DNA from: Chryseobacterium lathyri
GTDB taxonomy: Bacteria > Bacteroidota > Bacteroidia > Flavobacteriales > Weeksellaceae
Direction: 5' to 3'
Length of the DNA: 64,000 nt
Assembly: GCF_030812195.1 (NCBI RefSeq)
Contig: NZ_JAUSSF010000001.1
Location: 930,001 to 994,000 of the forward strand
The first letter of the stretch is position 1, and each line of letters opens with the position of its first letter. The position numbers and the translations under genes are program-made. Below are positions 45,048-53,238 of the stretch, one piece after another. The notes beneath the pieces were generated by a model. It did not search any database. It worked only from the letters and a program-made list of their open reading frames with translations, and was not told the origin of the DNA.

Positions 45048-46328
45048 TTATTGAATAGTCACTTTAATCATCTGCGGAAGTGAAGGAAGTGTGTTGAACT
45101 GATTTGGGTTGGCAAGCTGCTGTACCGGCTGGCTTTCAGCCTCAGCCGGCTCCGACCCTATATGGGCACCAGGAAAAGAACTTTGTAAGGTTCCACTGTC
45201 AAACAGACCGATGATTGAAGAGATATCACCCCGTGTTGAGCCGTCTACACCGTTATTTGTGGCAGCAATAAACCAGTCATTAGACTGTCCGTACATCGTT
45301 GCCAGTACAATACGGTCTCCTTTACGTGCAGATATCGTCTGGGAAGCCTTACCGCCGTTATTACCATTTATTCTGGGCTGTAAAATACCTGTCGCCGGAT
45401 CTTTAAGGACAAATACTTCTTTTACTCCAGGCTTGGTTTTAAGAAAAGCAGCCAGAACATCAGCATTTCCTTGTTGAGAAAGTTCCTTCAAACCTTCTCC
45501 GCGGTCATTCTCCCCTGTTTTAAAAATAGGGTTATCGTTACCACTGTATATTACGACCAATACAGGTGAAAATGCAGAATTAGGCCCTGTGATGCCCGTT
45601 AGATATTGTTCAAGAGGCGTTGTTTTTCCCAATTCAGCAAGGTCTGTTAATCCGTTGGCTGACGGTTTTCCCGGCGAAAAAATAGGATCCTCTTTCAAAA
45701 GTGCTGTTCCTGAAATGTGGGAAACAGCCCAGACTCCTGCACTTATAGGTGTTTCATTGGCTGTGCCGCCTGAAGTATTGGTTAATTTCAAAGTGAACTT
45801 GGTTCCTCCCTCATGGGTCAGTTCTGCTTTCAGCAATTGTGAAGCAGGTGTTGCCAATGCAATCTCAGCAACATTCTGTTGAGGGGATTCTGCTGAGCCT
45901 GGATGAGTAACGCCAGGTCCTGTCGGTTCATTTTTACGTGTCCCGTTATCCCAAAGCCGGATCTGTGAGGAAACATCTCCCGTTACCGGATCACCGTTAT
46001 TCTGGTAAAGTTTGATTCCCGGATTGGAAGGAGCGAAAAACAGGTCATTACTATTTCCGTACATAGCTGCAAAACTTACAGCCTGTCCTTTTCCTGCATA
46101 AAATGTAAATGAAGCTGATTCTCCGGGATTAATGACAGGCGATGATCCCGCATTCTGGAATGTTCCGAACTGTGTGAGTGCTTTACTTTCAATTATATTT
46201 TCTACGGTTATTGTGGCTGCATCGTTTACCAACATTGCTCCGTCATCATCTTTACTGCATGAGGAAACAGCTAAAACACTGATCATAGAAAGCAGACCAA
46301 GAGGTAATTTGAACTTTACGAATTGCAT
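45048..46328 (-). CDS. Lipoprotein with two spondin-type domains
   Basis: 426 residues. Lipobox VSSC followed by SKDDD (surface export signal). Two tandem spondin-N-like domains: the first has GKGQAVSFAAMYGNSNDLFF and GDVSSQIRLWDNGT, the second GDRIVLATMYGQSNDWFI and GDISSIIGLFDSGT, so an internal duplication is evident. Spondin domains in eukaryotes bind matrix and receptors; in bacteria they are of unknown role. Predicted to be on the cell surface. Confidence 0.82.
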   Translation of the reverse strand: MQFVKFKLPLGLLSMISVLAVSSCSKDDDGAMLVNDAATITVENIIESKALTQFGTFQNAGSSPVINPGESASFTFYAGKGQAVSFAAMYGNSNDLFFAPSNPGIKLYQNNGDPVTGDVSSQIRLWDNGTRKNEPTGPGVTHPGSAESPQQNVAEIALATPASQLLKAELTHEGGTKFTLKLTNTSGGTANETPISAGVWAVSHISGTALLKEDPIFSPGKPSANGLTDLAELGKTTPLEQYLTGITGPNSAFSPVLVVIYSGNDNPIFKTGENDRGEGLKELSQQGNADVLAAFLKTKPGVKEVFVLKDPATGILQPRINGNNGGKASQTISARKGDRIVLATMYGQSNDWFIAATNNGVDGSTRGDISSIIGLFDSGTLQSSFPGAHIGSEPAEAESQPVQQLANPNQFNTLPSLPQMIKVTIQ

Positions 46329-46379
46329 AGTATTCTAAATTTTGTGAAAAATTACCAATAATTGGCGAGAAAATAAAAA

Positions 46380-46406
46380 AACCGGCAGAAATTTATTCTG
46401 CCGGTT
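46380..46406 (-). terminator. ilvE terminator
   Basis: AACCGGCAGAA / TTCTGCCGGTT stem, ATTTA loop, T run on the minus strand. Confidence 0.85.
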
Positions 46407-46433
46407 CTATTATTGAATCAAATAATCTTGAAT

Positions 46434-47507
46434 TTAAACAGTTTCCAGAACGTTTTTTTCAACCATAACTCTCCATCCAAAAGGATCTTCGCTAAGATTG
46501 TTCTGAAGGTCTGTAAGATCCTTTTTAAGAAGAGCTGCAAAGCTTTCTTCATCTGACAATGCAGGAAGCTCCAGCTTCGTACCTTCATATCCTAAAGCCT
46601 GAAATACAGTAGTTACAACAGCTGTTCCCACTCCCCAAACTTCTTTCAGAGTTCCGTTCTTTTGAGCTTCTACAACAGTCTTCACAGCAACAGGCTCTAT
46701 TTTCACTTCAATTCCTCTTTTCTTGGCAAGCTGGATAAAGCTGTCTCTTGTCACCCCATCAAGGATTTTTTCAGAAGTAGGCGGTGTATAGATTGTATCA
46801 TTAATTCTTACGAATACGTTCATTGTTCCACTTTCTTCAAAATATTCATGAGTGGAATCATCAGTCCAGATGATCTGTTCATATCCTTCTTCGATAGCAA
46901 GCTGCGTAGGATAGAAAGAAGCAGCATAGTTTCCTGCTGCTTTAGCAGAGCCCACTCCTCCGTTAGCTGCTCTTGAATAATGATCTGAAATTTTCACAGA
47001 AACCGGTTCTGAATAATAGCTCTTCGCTGGTGTTGCAACGATCGCGAACATGTATTTATTAGCAACTCTTGCTTTCAGAGCTTCCTCTGTAGCAAAAATC
47101 AATGGTCTGATATATAATGACATTCCTTCTCCCTGCGGAATCCAGTTTCTGTCGATATCTACTAATGCCTTCAATCCGTCTAAAAACATTTCCTCAGTCA
47201 CTTCAGGCATAGCCAGACGCTTTGCTGATTTATTGATACGTTCAAAATTCTTTTCTGGCCTGAAAAGGAAAACCTGCCCGTCTTTGTCTTTATAAGCTTT
47301 CATACCTTCAAAACAAGCTTGTCCATAGTTTACACCCATCATGGCTGGTGTAAATGGTATTGGACCATAAGGGACCAATTTCACATCACCCCACTTTCCA
47401 TTTTCATACTCACATATAACCATATGGTCGATAAAAGTATTTCCAAATGAAAAATTGTTCGGATCAAAGTCCGAAAGTCTGGAGTTTTCAGTTTTTTGAA
47501 TTATCAT
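46434..47507 (-). CDS. ilvE: Branched-chain amino acid aminotransferase
   Basis: 357 residues, the longer BCAT type. Last step of leucine, isoleucine and valine synthesis. Marks: YGQACFEGMKAY, ARAANGGVGSAKAAGNYAAS (PLP lysine in this block) and GVTRDSF. PLP enzyme of fold type IV. Own promoter and terminator. Confidence 0.95.
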   Translation of the reverse strand: MIIQKTENSRLSDFDPNNFSFGNTFIDHMVICEYENGKWGDVKLVPYGPIPFTPAMMGVNYGQACFEGMKAYKDKDGQVFLFRPEKNFERINKSAKRLAMPEVTEEMFLDGLKALVDIDRNWIPQGEGMSLYIRPLIFATEEALKARVANKYMFAIVATPAKSYYSEPVSVKISDHYSRAANGGVGSAKAAGNYAASFYPTQLAIEEGYEQIIWTDDSTHEYFEESGTMNVFVRINDTIYTPPTSEKILDGVTRDSFIQLAKKRGIEVKIEPVAVKTVVEAQKNGTLKEVWGVGTAVVTTVFQALGYEGTKLELPALSDEESFAALLKKDLTDLQNNLSEDPFGWRVMVEKNVLETV

Positions 47508-47532
47508 TTTTAAAAATTTTTACGATGTTCTA

Positions 47533-47579
47533 CAAATTTAACATAATTTTCTAAATATAAAAATTTTAGAGTAAATTTG
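47533..47579. promoter_or_regulatory. Divergent -7 boxes for ilvE and mnmD
   Basis: 47533-47540 reads TAAATTTG on the minus strand, 25 bases before ilvE. 47572-47579 reads TAAATTTG on the plus strand, only 13 bases before the mnmD TTG, so the mnmD message would have a very short leader. Confidence 0.55.
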
Positions 47580-47592
47580 ACAAAAAAATAGC

Positions 47593-48291
47593 TTGAAAAG
47601 AGAAATTAAAACCACAAAAGACGGTAGTAAAACACTATATATCAATACATTGAATGAAAACTATCATTCTCATCACGGAGCGCTTCAGGAAGCAGAACAT
47701 GTGTTTATTAAAAATGGACTAAATCAGCTAAATGATTACGAAATTAATATTTTAGAACTCGGTTTTGGAACAGGTTTGAATGTTTTGGTGACAATTAATG
47801 AATATTTAAAAACTGACAAAAATCATGTCATCAATTACTTTTCCCTTGAAAAATACCCGATAAATGAATCCGAGATTAATGAGCTCGCCTATTTTGAGCA
47901 TTTTGATAACCCGGAATTCAAAAATATTTACCAAAAAATTCATCAGGCAGAGTGGGGAAAATCGTCAGAAATCATTACAGGTTTTAACCTTAAAAAGATC
48001 GAATGTGACTTCTTTGACCTGAAAGACATAGACTTACCTAAAATCAATCTTGTCTATTATGACTGCTTTGGGGCGAGAGTACAGCCGGATTTGTGGGAAA
48101 AACCTCTGTTTGAAATGGTTTCCGACAAAATGTCCGTTAACGGTTTATTAACAACCTACTCTTCTAAAGGAAGCGTAAGAAGGATTCTTCAGGAGCTGAA
48201 TTTCAAAGTGGAGAAAAAACAGGGACCTCCGGGAAAAAGAGAGATGATCAACGCGCTGAAGATAGGAGGAGAAGAAAATCCGGAAAGCTAG
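47593..48291 (+). CDS. mnmD: tRNA 5-methylaminomethyl-2-thiouridine methyltransferase
   Basis: 232 residues from a TTG start at 47593; no ATG is available near it, and the -7 box just upstream fixes the 5' end. SAM site ILELGFGTGLNVL and the YYDCFGARVQPDLWEKPLF block identify MnmD (the methyltransferase half of MnmC), which finishes modification of the wobble uridine of some tRNAs. No fused MnmC oxidase domain. Confidence 0.88.
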   Translation: MKREIKTTKDGSKTLYINTLNENYHSHHGALQEAEHVFIKNGLNQLNDYEINILELGFGTGLNVLVTINEYLKTDKNHVINYFSLEKYPINESEINELAYFEHFDNPEFKNIYQKIHQAEWGKSSEIITGFNLKKIECDFFDLKDIDLPKINLVYYDCFGARVQPDLWEKPLFEMVSDKMSVNGLLTTYSSKGSVRRILQELNFKVEKKQGPPGKREMINALKIGGEENPES

Positions 48292-48387
48292 AAAGGAAGA
48301 AAACAAATCATATAAAGGCAAATTTGCAAATTGGCTTATTGCCTCTTTCCACTTATTTCTTTATTTTAGCTATACAAAATATTATAT

Positions 48388-48804
48388 ATGATTGATAAGA
48401 TCAACATTAGAGTATACGCGTGTGCAGTAAAGGATAAAAAGGTACTGACCCTGTTTGAAGAATATGCCGGTGAGCCTTTAATGAAATTTCCCGGAGGAGG
48501 GCTGGAATTCGGTGAAGGGCTTACAGAATGTCTTCACCGTGAATTTGATGAAGAGCTGAATGTGAAGATAGAAATCGTAGAACACTTTTATACACAGGAA
48601 GATTTCCTGGTATCCCGTTTCAGAGAAAATGAACAACTTCTTACCATATATTATATAGTCAATATTACTACTGAGGAAGATTTCCTGATCCTTGATCCGT
48701 GCATTGAAAAAATTGAATGGATCGACATCGACAGACCCGATAATCCTTTTCCGCTTCCGGTAGATAAAATTGTATTTGATAAATTAAAAGAAAAATTCCT
48801 GTAA
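48388..48804 (+). CDS. NUDIX hydrolase
   Basis: 138 residues. The NUDIX box is intact: GGGLEFGEGLTECLHREFDE followed by ELNV, with all catalytic Glu residues, unlike the regulator at 18.2 kb. Cleaves nucleoside diphosphate-linked compounds; substrate unknown. Confidence 0.87.
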   Translation: MIDKINIRVYACAVKDKKVLTLFEEYAGEPLMKFPGGGLEFGEGLTECLHREFDEELNVKIEIVEHFYTQEDFLVSRFRENEQLLTIYYIVNITTEEDFLILDPCIEKIEWIDIDRPDNPFPLPVDKIVFDKLKEKFL

Positions 48805-48826
48805 GCTATTACAGGAATTTTTTTCT
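48793..48826. terminator. Terminator overlapping the NUDIX stop
   Basis: AAATTCCTGTAA / TTACAGGAATTT, loop GCTA, then T run. It includes the stop codon of the NUDIX gene and serves the convergent DUF4294 gene as well. Confidence 0.85.
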
Positions 48827-48827
48827 T

Positions 48828-49532
48828 TTATTTTCTAACTTTAAAATCGGAAGCACCGGGATAAGGCTGTAAATAACCGGAATTCCAATTGGATTGAAGC
48901 AGTGATTCTATAAACTCATCGGTTCTGTTTTTATGTGGATTGTATTGGTCTTTCAGATCTATATCTGCCATTTTGCCTTTTACATTCCACCAGAAAGCGC
49001 TCCATCCGCCTCTCATCTCTTTAATGATCTCATAAACATTTTTTCCGGTTGCCCTGTTCATTAGCTTGGCAAAAACCTGGCCTTCTGTTGTGGTAAGATC
49101 TCTCAGCTGCTTTTCATATTGATCTGCAAGTATATTCTGTCTTTCTTTTATAAATTTCCTTTTGGCTTTACTATCCATATCTGTCATATCTGCCTGGATG
49201 CCTCTGTACTGTTCAAGTGCAGTGACAAATAATGGATAAACTCTGTTCAGTTTTTTATTAAGGAAATAATAGTAATTCTTATCCAGCTGATTATTAAACC
49301 TCGGTTTATTAACCAAAACCAGTTCATCCAGCACAACCACAGGTTCACCATTTATCTCATAAATCTTTACCTTTTGACCTTCGTCATAGTAGTATTTATT
49401 ACCAAACTCATCAGTTTTTAAAGATTCAGCGGGATATTGGTTAAGGGGTTTTGCAATGATAGAATCCTTTTGACCAAAAACACTGACTCCAAAAAAGAGG
49501 ATAAAAAGACAGACAATCTTGCTAAAATTCAT
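48828..49532 (-). CDS. Exported DUF4294 protein
   Basis: 234 residues from ATG 49532 (signal peptide ending VSVFGQ); the longer frame from 49568 adds 12 residues. The helical, basic central region with YYYFLNKKLNRVYPLF and MRGGWSAFWWNVKG matches DUF4294, a Bacteroidota-specific exported family of unknown role. Divergent from the M42 peptidase with a 51-base gap. Confidence 0.8.
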   Translation of the reverse strand: MNFSKIVCLFILFFGVSVFGQKDSIIAKPLNQYPAESLKTDEFGNKYYYDEGQKVKIYEINGEPVVVLDELVLVNKPRFNNQLDKNYYYFLNKKLNRVYPLFVTALEQYRGIQADMTDMDSKAKRKFIKERQNILADQYEKQLRDLTTTEGQVFAKLMNRATGKNVYEIIKEMRGGWSAFWWNVKGKMADIDLKDQYNPHKNRTDEFIESLLQSNWNSGYLQPYPGASDFKVRK

Positions 49533-49583
49533 TATTTTTACACTTATAATAACAAAAATTACCCGCAAAAATCATTCCCTTTT

Positions 49584-50657
49584 ATGAAGTTTGAAAAGAA
49601 ATCTTTGAAATTTTTAGAAAAATACTTAAACACTTCTTCACCAACAGGTTACGAACACAGAGGCCAGGAAATCTGGATGGACTACATCAGACCGTATGTA
49701 GACAAAATTGAAGTGGATCATTATGGAACATGCTATGGGATAATCAATCCCGATGCTGAATTTAAAGTAGTGATTGAAGCCCATGCTGATGAAATCTCAT
49801 GGTATGTCAATTACATTACCGATGACGGATTGATCTACGTAATCAGAAACGGAGGCTCAGATCAGACGATTGCCCCTTCAAAAGTTGTCCATATTCACGG
49901 TGAAAAAGGAATCGTAAAAGGCGTATTCGGTTGGCCTGCAATTCATACAAGAAGCAACCAGAACGAGCCAGCCCCAAAAATTGAGAATATTTTCATCGAC
50001 TGTGGCGCTATTTCCAAAAAAGAGGTTGAGGAAATGGGAATTTATGTAGGATGCATAATCACCTACCCTGATGAATTCTTTGAAATGAATAACCGATATT
50101 TTGTCTGCAGAGCCCTAGACAACAGAATCGGAGGTTTTATGATCGCAGAAGTGGCAAGGCTTTTAAAAGAGAACAAAAAAACGATTCCATTCGGACTATA
50201 TATCACGAATTCTGTACAGGAAGAAGTAGGACTTTATGGGGCAGACATGATCGCTGACACCATTAAGCCTAATATTGCCATCGTAACAGATGTCACCCAT
50301 GATACCACTACTCCAATGATCGAAAAGAAAAAAGAGGGTGACCAGAAATGCGGCGACGGACCTGTGGTTTTCTTTGCCCCAAGCATTCATCATACCATCA
50401 GAGAACTGATCATTGACACAGCAAAAGCTAAGAAAATTCCTTTCCAGAGAGCTGCAGCAAGCAGAGCAACAGGAACAGATACCGACGCTTTTGCCCATTC
50501 TAACGGCGGGGTACCAAGTGCATTAATTTCCTTACCTTTGCGCTACATGCATACAACGGTGGAAATGGTCTCTAAGGAAGATGTAGGCAACGTCATCCAG
50601 TTGATCTATGAAACGCTTCTGAAGATTAAGCCGGAAATGAAGTTGAAGTATCATTAA
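49584..50657 (+). CDS. M42-family metallopeptidase
   Basis: 357 residues from ATG 49584; the listed frame begins 49 codons earlier inside the DUF4294 gene and is not credible. Cobalt/zinc site of M42: His in EAHADE, Asp in ALDNRIGG, Glu-Glu in VQEEVGLYG, Asp in VTDVTHD and His in RYMHTTVEM. Large cytoplasmic aminopeptidases that trim peptides after proteasome-like cleavage. A small membrane protein gene follows by 1 base. Confidence 0.92.
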   Translation: MKFEKKSLKFLEKYLNTSSPTGYEHRGQEIWMDYIRPYVDKIEVDHYGTCYGIINPDAEFKVVIEAHADEISWYVNYITDDGLIYVIRNGGSDQTIAPSKVVHIHGEKGIVKGVFGWPAIHTRSNQNEPAPKIENIFIDCGAISKKEVEEMGIYVGCIITYPDEFFEMNNRYFVCRALDNRIGGFMIAEVARLLKENKKTIPFGLYITNSVQEEVGLYGADMIADTIKPNIAIVTDVTHDTTTPMIEKKKEGDQKCGDGPVVFFAPSIHHTIRELIIDTAKAKKIPFQRAAASRATGTDTDAFAHSNGGVPSALISLPLRYMHTTVEMVSKEDVGNVIQLIYETLLKIKPEMKLKYH

Positions 50658-50658
50658 A

Positions 50659-50958
50659 ATGAAGAATATCTTTTATCATTTAATCCGAAAGCCCACTTTT
50701 ATATCAATTTTAACTGCTCTTTTTTTTATTTATATAGCTTTTTTAATTGTATATAAAATATTTGCCCCTCCCAAAATTGGGTCAGCATATAATATGATTC
50801 TTGAAATGTCATTGATTTTCAGTATTGTGCCTTTAGGATTATTTATAATTGACAGGTTATTAGTTATTAAAATTAACTATATCAAATTAATAATCATAGA
50901 AACAATTGTATTTGGAAGTATTTTCCTATATTATTTTTTGTTTGTTAACCCATTTTAA
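50659..50958 (+). CDS. Small three-helix membrane protein
   Basis: 99 residues, very AT-rich, with three hydrophobic segments (about 13-34, 43-64, 76-95). Follows the M42 stop with a 1-base gap, so it is probably on the same message. No family recognised. Confidence 0.6.
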   Translation: MKNIFYHLIRKPTFISILTALFFIYIAFLIVYKIFAPPKIGSAYNMILEMSLIFSIVPLGLFIIDRLLVIKINYIKLIIIETIVFGSIFLYYFLFVNPF

Positions 50959-50994
50959 AAGATTGAAATCTAAGTAAAAGTATAAAAAGTAAAA

Positions 50995-51645
50995 ATGAAA
51001 ACGAAGCTTATTGCTCCTTCCCTTCTATCCGCAGACTTCGGGAATCTGCAAAGAGACATTGAAATGCTGAACAATTCACAGGCAGACTGGTTCCACATCG
51101 ACGTGATGGACGGAAGATTTGTTCCCAACATTTCATTTGGCTTTCCTGTAATGAAGACCGTACAGCAGCATGCCAAAAAATTTGTGGATGTCCATTTGAT
51201 GATCGTAGAGCCTGAAAAGTATGTAGATGAATTCATCGATCATGGTGCAGACCTTATTTCCGTACATTATGAGGCGTGTACACACCTTCACAGAACCATT
51301 CACCATATCCAGAGCAGAGGAGCAAAGGCGGGGGTTGTTTTAAATCCTTCCACTCCGGTACTGATGCTTGAAGATATTATTGCCGATGTGGATCTTGTTC
51401 TTTTAATGAGTGTAAACCCCGGATTCGGAGGCCAGAAATTTATTGAGAATACATACAAAAAGATTGCGGAGACTAAAGATCTTATCCTGAGCAACAACTC
51501 CACCGCGCTAATTGAAATTGATGGCGGGGTTAATCTTGATAATGCTTCAAAGCTTTTTGAAGCGGGAGCAGATGTTCTTGTGGCAGGAAATGCGGTTTTC
51601 TCTGCAGAAAGCCCTGAAAGAACGATCGAATTACTGAAGATCTAA
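50995..51645 (+). CDS. rpe: Ribulose-phosphate 3-epimerase
   Basis: 216 residues, complete. Interconverts ribulose 5-phosphate and xylulose 5-phosphate. Family marks: SLLSADFGNL, HIDVMDGRFVPNISFG, VHLMI, SVNPGFGGQKF and EIDGGVN, with the two metal-binding Asp/His pairs. Terminator follows. Confidence 0.96.
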   Translation: MKTKLIAPSLLSADFGNLQRDIEMLNNSQADWFHIDVMDGRFVPNISFGFPVMKTVQQHAKKFVDVHLMIVEPEKYVDEFIDHGADLISVHYEACTHLHRTIHHIQSRGAKAGVVLNPSTPVLMLEDIIADVDLVLLMSVNPGFGGQKFIENTYKKIAETKDLILSNNSTALIEIDGGVNLDNASKLFEAGADVLVAGNAVFSAESPERTIELLKI

Positions 51646-51666
51646 TCTCTTCACTTATCTAATATA

Positions 51667-51698
51667 AAAGGCAGCTTATCGGCTGCCTTTCTTTTTTT
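51667..51698 (+). terminator. rpe terminator
   Basis: AAAGGCAGC / GCTGCCTTT stem, TTATCG loop, then CTTTTTTT. Confidence 0.85.
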
Positions 51699-51769
51699 AA
51701 ACTGATCTTTCCCTTAACATTAGAGGAAACATCAGTAAAATACTCTTTGAAGAACAGCCTAAAAAACAA

Positions 51770-51835
51770 AAGACAGCCCTTGGGAGACTGCCTTTCTTCT
51801 TGCGGAATTTGAGCTTATGTGGTTATTAGTTTTTT
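51770..51835 (-). ncRNA. Candidate short RNA: conserved motif followed by a terminator-like hairpin
   Basis: On the minus strand, AAAAACTAATAACC (within 51806-51835, shared with the small ORF at 52.7 kb) is followed about 13 bases later by a hairpin (AGGCAG / CTGTCT with an inner CC/GG) and a T run. No start codon follows the motif. It may be a short independent transcript. The promoter is not clear. Confidence 0.35.
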
Positions 51836-51914
51836 GTCGTAAGACTTTAAAATGCTTAAGATTCCTTGTGTTATTGCTATGTAAATTTGCAAATAAAATC
51901 ACATATGACACATC

Positions 51915-51951
51915 CGTATAAATACTGAATTTGCCATTAAGTATTTATACG
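51915..51951. repeat. Perfect 12-base inverted repeat
   Basis: CGTATAAATACT (51915-51926) and its complement (51940-51951) with a 13-base loop. A plus-strand TAAATTTG lies about 30 bases upstream (51882-51889). In the 494-base gap between rpe and ndk nothing else protein-like is visible. Confidence 0.65.
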
Positions 51952-52093
51952 TAATGAGGCTTATCCAGCCTATCATCCAAAGGGATATTTCCGACAGTCA
52001 TTACTCCCAAAAAAATCTATCAAACAAGCAGCCGATGCCAACAAATAGAGAAACAATATTTAGAGCCTGCAATTCCAGACATTTTGGCACAAA

Positions 52094-52125
52094 AAAACCA
52101 GAGAAATTCTCTGGTTTTATATTTT
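52094..52125. terminator. ndk terminator, usable in both directions
   Basis: AAAACCAGAG / CTCTGGTTTT with loop AAATT; A run on one side and T run on the other. Confidence 0.85.
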
Positions 52126-52139
52126 TGAAGTGGGTTTTC

Positions 52140-52556
52140 TTAGAAAATTTCTCTTCCTGAAAAATGGAACTGAGCCTCGATAAGAGCGTTCTCGTCAGAA
52201 TCTGAACCATGAACTGCATTTTCACCGATGCTTCTTGCAAACATTTTTCTGATCGTTCCTTCTGCTGCATCAGCAGGGTTTGTAGAACCTATCAATGTTC
52301 TGAAGTCTTCTACTGCATTACTTTTTTCTAAAACAGCAGCAACGATAGGACCTGAACTCATGAATTCTACCAACTCACCATAAAATGGTCTTTCCGCATG
52401 TACTTCGTAGAATTTTTTAGCATCAGCAACCGTAAGTTGAGTTAATTTTAATGCTTTGATTTTAAAACCTCCTTCAGCAATCTTACCTAATATAGCACCG
52501 ATATGTCCGTCTGCTACTGCATCAGGCTTAATCATAGTGAATGTAATGTTAGACAT
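52140..52556 (-). CDS. ndk: Nucleoside diphosphate kinase
   Basis: 138 residues, normal length. Transfers phosphate from ATP to other NDPs through phospho-His116 in [18 protein letters not shown] at the start is the family signature. Monocistronic with its own promoter and terminator. Confidence 0.97.
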   Translation of the reverse strand: MSNITFTMIKPDAVADGHIGAILGKIAEGGFKIKALKLTQLTVADAKKFYEVHAERPFYGELVEFMSSGPIVAAVLEKSNAVEDFRTLIGSTNPADAAEGTIRKMFARSIGENAVHGSDSDENALIEAQFHFSGREIF

Positions 52557-52578
52557 AAATGTATATTTTTTAATGCCG

Positions 52579-52586
52579 CAAAATTA
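52579..52586 (-). promoter_or_regulatory. ndk -7 box
   Basis: TAATTTTG on the minus strand, 22 bases before the ndk ATG. Confidence 0.5.
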
Positions 52587-52605
52587 CAAAAAATATCTTT
52601 GATTT

Positions 52606-52719
52606 TTATTTTAATTTTTTTTTAACATAAAAATAACTTTTATTAAGAAATGGAGCAAAAGTTTTGGCACAGTAATTGTTAATTCTATTACGATTCTCAT
52701 GTTTAATTTGAGTTTTCAT
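52606..52719 (-). CDS. Candidate 37-residue cationic small protein upstream of ndk
   Basis: Below the usual length cut. The ATG at 52719 is preceded by AAAAACTAATAACC, an A-rich leader of the kind used by well-expressed genes in this phylum (A at -3 and -6), and just upstream lies a GC-rich hairpin with UUCG-class loop. The peptide begins MKTQIKHENRNRINNYCAKT and ends YFYVKKKLK; strongly basic, no membrane segment. The motif before it is repeated 0.9 kb away. ndk follows 49 bases after the stop. Could be an expressed small protein or part of a regulatory leader. Confidence 0.45.
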   Translation of the reverse strand: MKTQIKHENRNRINNYCAKTFAPFLNKSYFYVKKKLK

Positions 52720-52733
52720 GGTTATTAGTTTTT

Positions 52734-52756
52734 ACCCAGCTTCGGCTGGGTTTTTT
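52734..52756 (+). terminator. GC-rich hairpin with TTCG loop
   Basis: CCCAGC-TTCG-GCTGGG then six T on the plus strand, a textbook terminator, but no plus-strand gene lies upstream within 1 kb. On the minus strand it directly precedes the motif and small ORF described at 52606-52719, where it could stabilise the 5' end of a message. Confidence 0.7.
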
Positions 52757-53238
52757 ATTTGCAAAAAAACCAAGTTTACATTGCGGATTTAATAATCTGA
52801 AAAACCAATTAAAATCATATTAATAGATTATTGCTTTAATTTCAACCGATGAGATAAAAATAATTTTTTAATATTTTTTCACGACTGCTTTTGGAACAAA
52901 ATTTAAATTCTTCAAAATAGTCGTATTTGGCAAAAAAATTAAGACAAAAAGTAGAGTTATTCTAAAAGTGGAAGCATTTTTTATTTCAAGGAAATATTAT
53001 TTGAAGAAACAATCTTTTTGATGGTTGGCGAAAAAGCAGATTTATTATAATGCTTACATTATTTCAAAGTACATGATTTGAATTAGCAAAAAGTATCTTA
53101 TACGGCAAAGATCAGGACTACAAAAAATGGAATCAATTTTTGGACTGATTAATTAAGCGTATTATCTAATTTTAACATGCTTTTGATCAAAATATGATAT
53201 GATAACACTGAATAATCCGGCAGTAATCTGAGGGAATT
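52757..53238. other. AT-rich gap, nothing recognisable
   Basis: About 480 bases of AT-rich sequence before the rsgA stop. No ORF, no strong hairpin, no tRNA. It may hold the promoter of the minus-strand small ORF. Confidence 0.4.

Noticed and set aside
49437..49583. 49-codon N-terminal extension of the M42 peptidase
   Set aside because: It overlaps the start of the divergent DUF4294 gene; M42 homologues begin near the ATG at 49584.
51954..52160. 68-codon plus-strand ORF
   Set aside because: It runs through the ndk terminator into the antisense of ndk and has no coding character.
52665..52680. TGGCAC-N5-TTGTT resembling a sigma-54 -24/-12 site
   Set aside because: It lies inside the 37-codon minus-strand ORF, the -12 element is imperfect, and the only element downstream on the plus strand is a hairpin. 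No other sigma-54 features are nearby.
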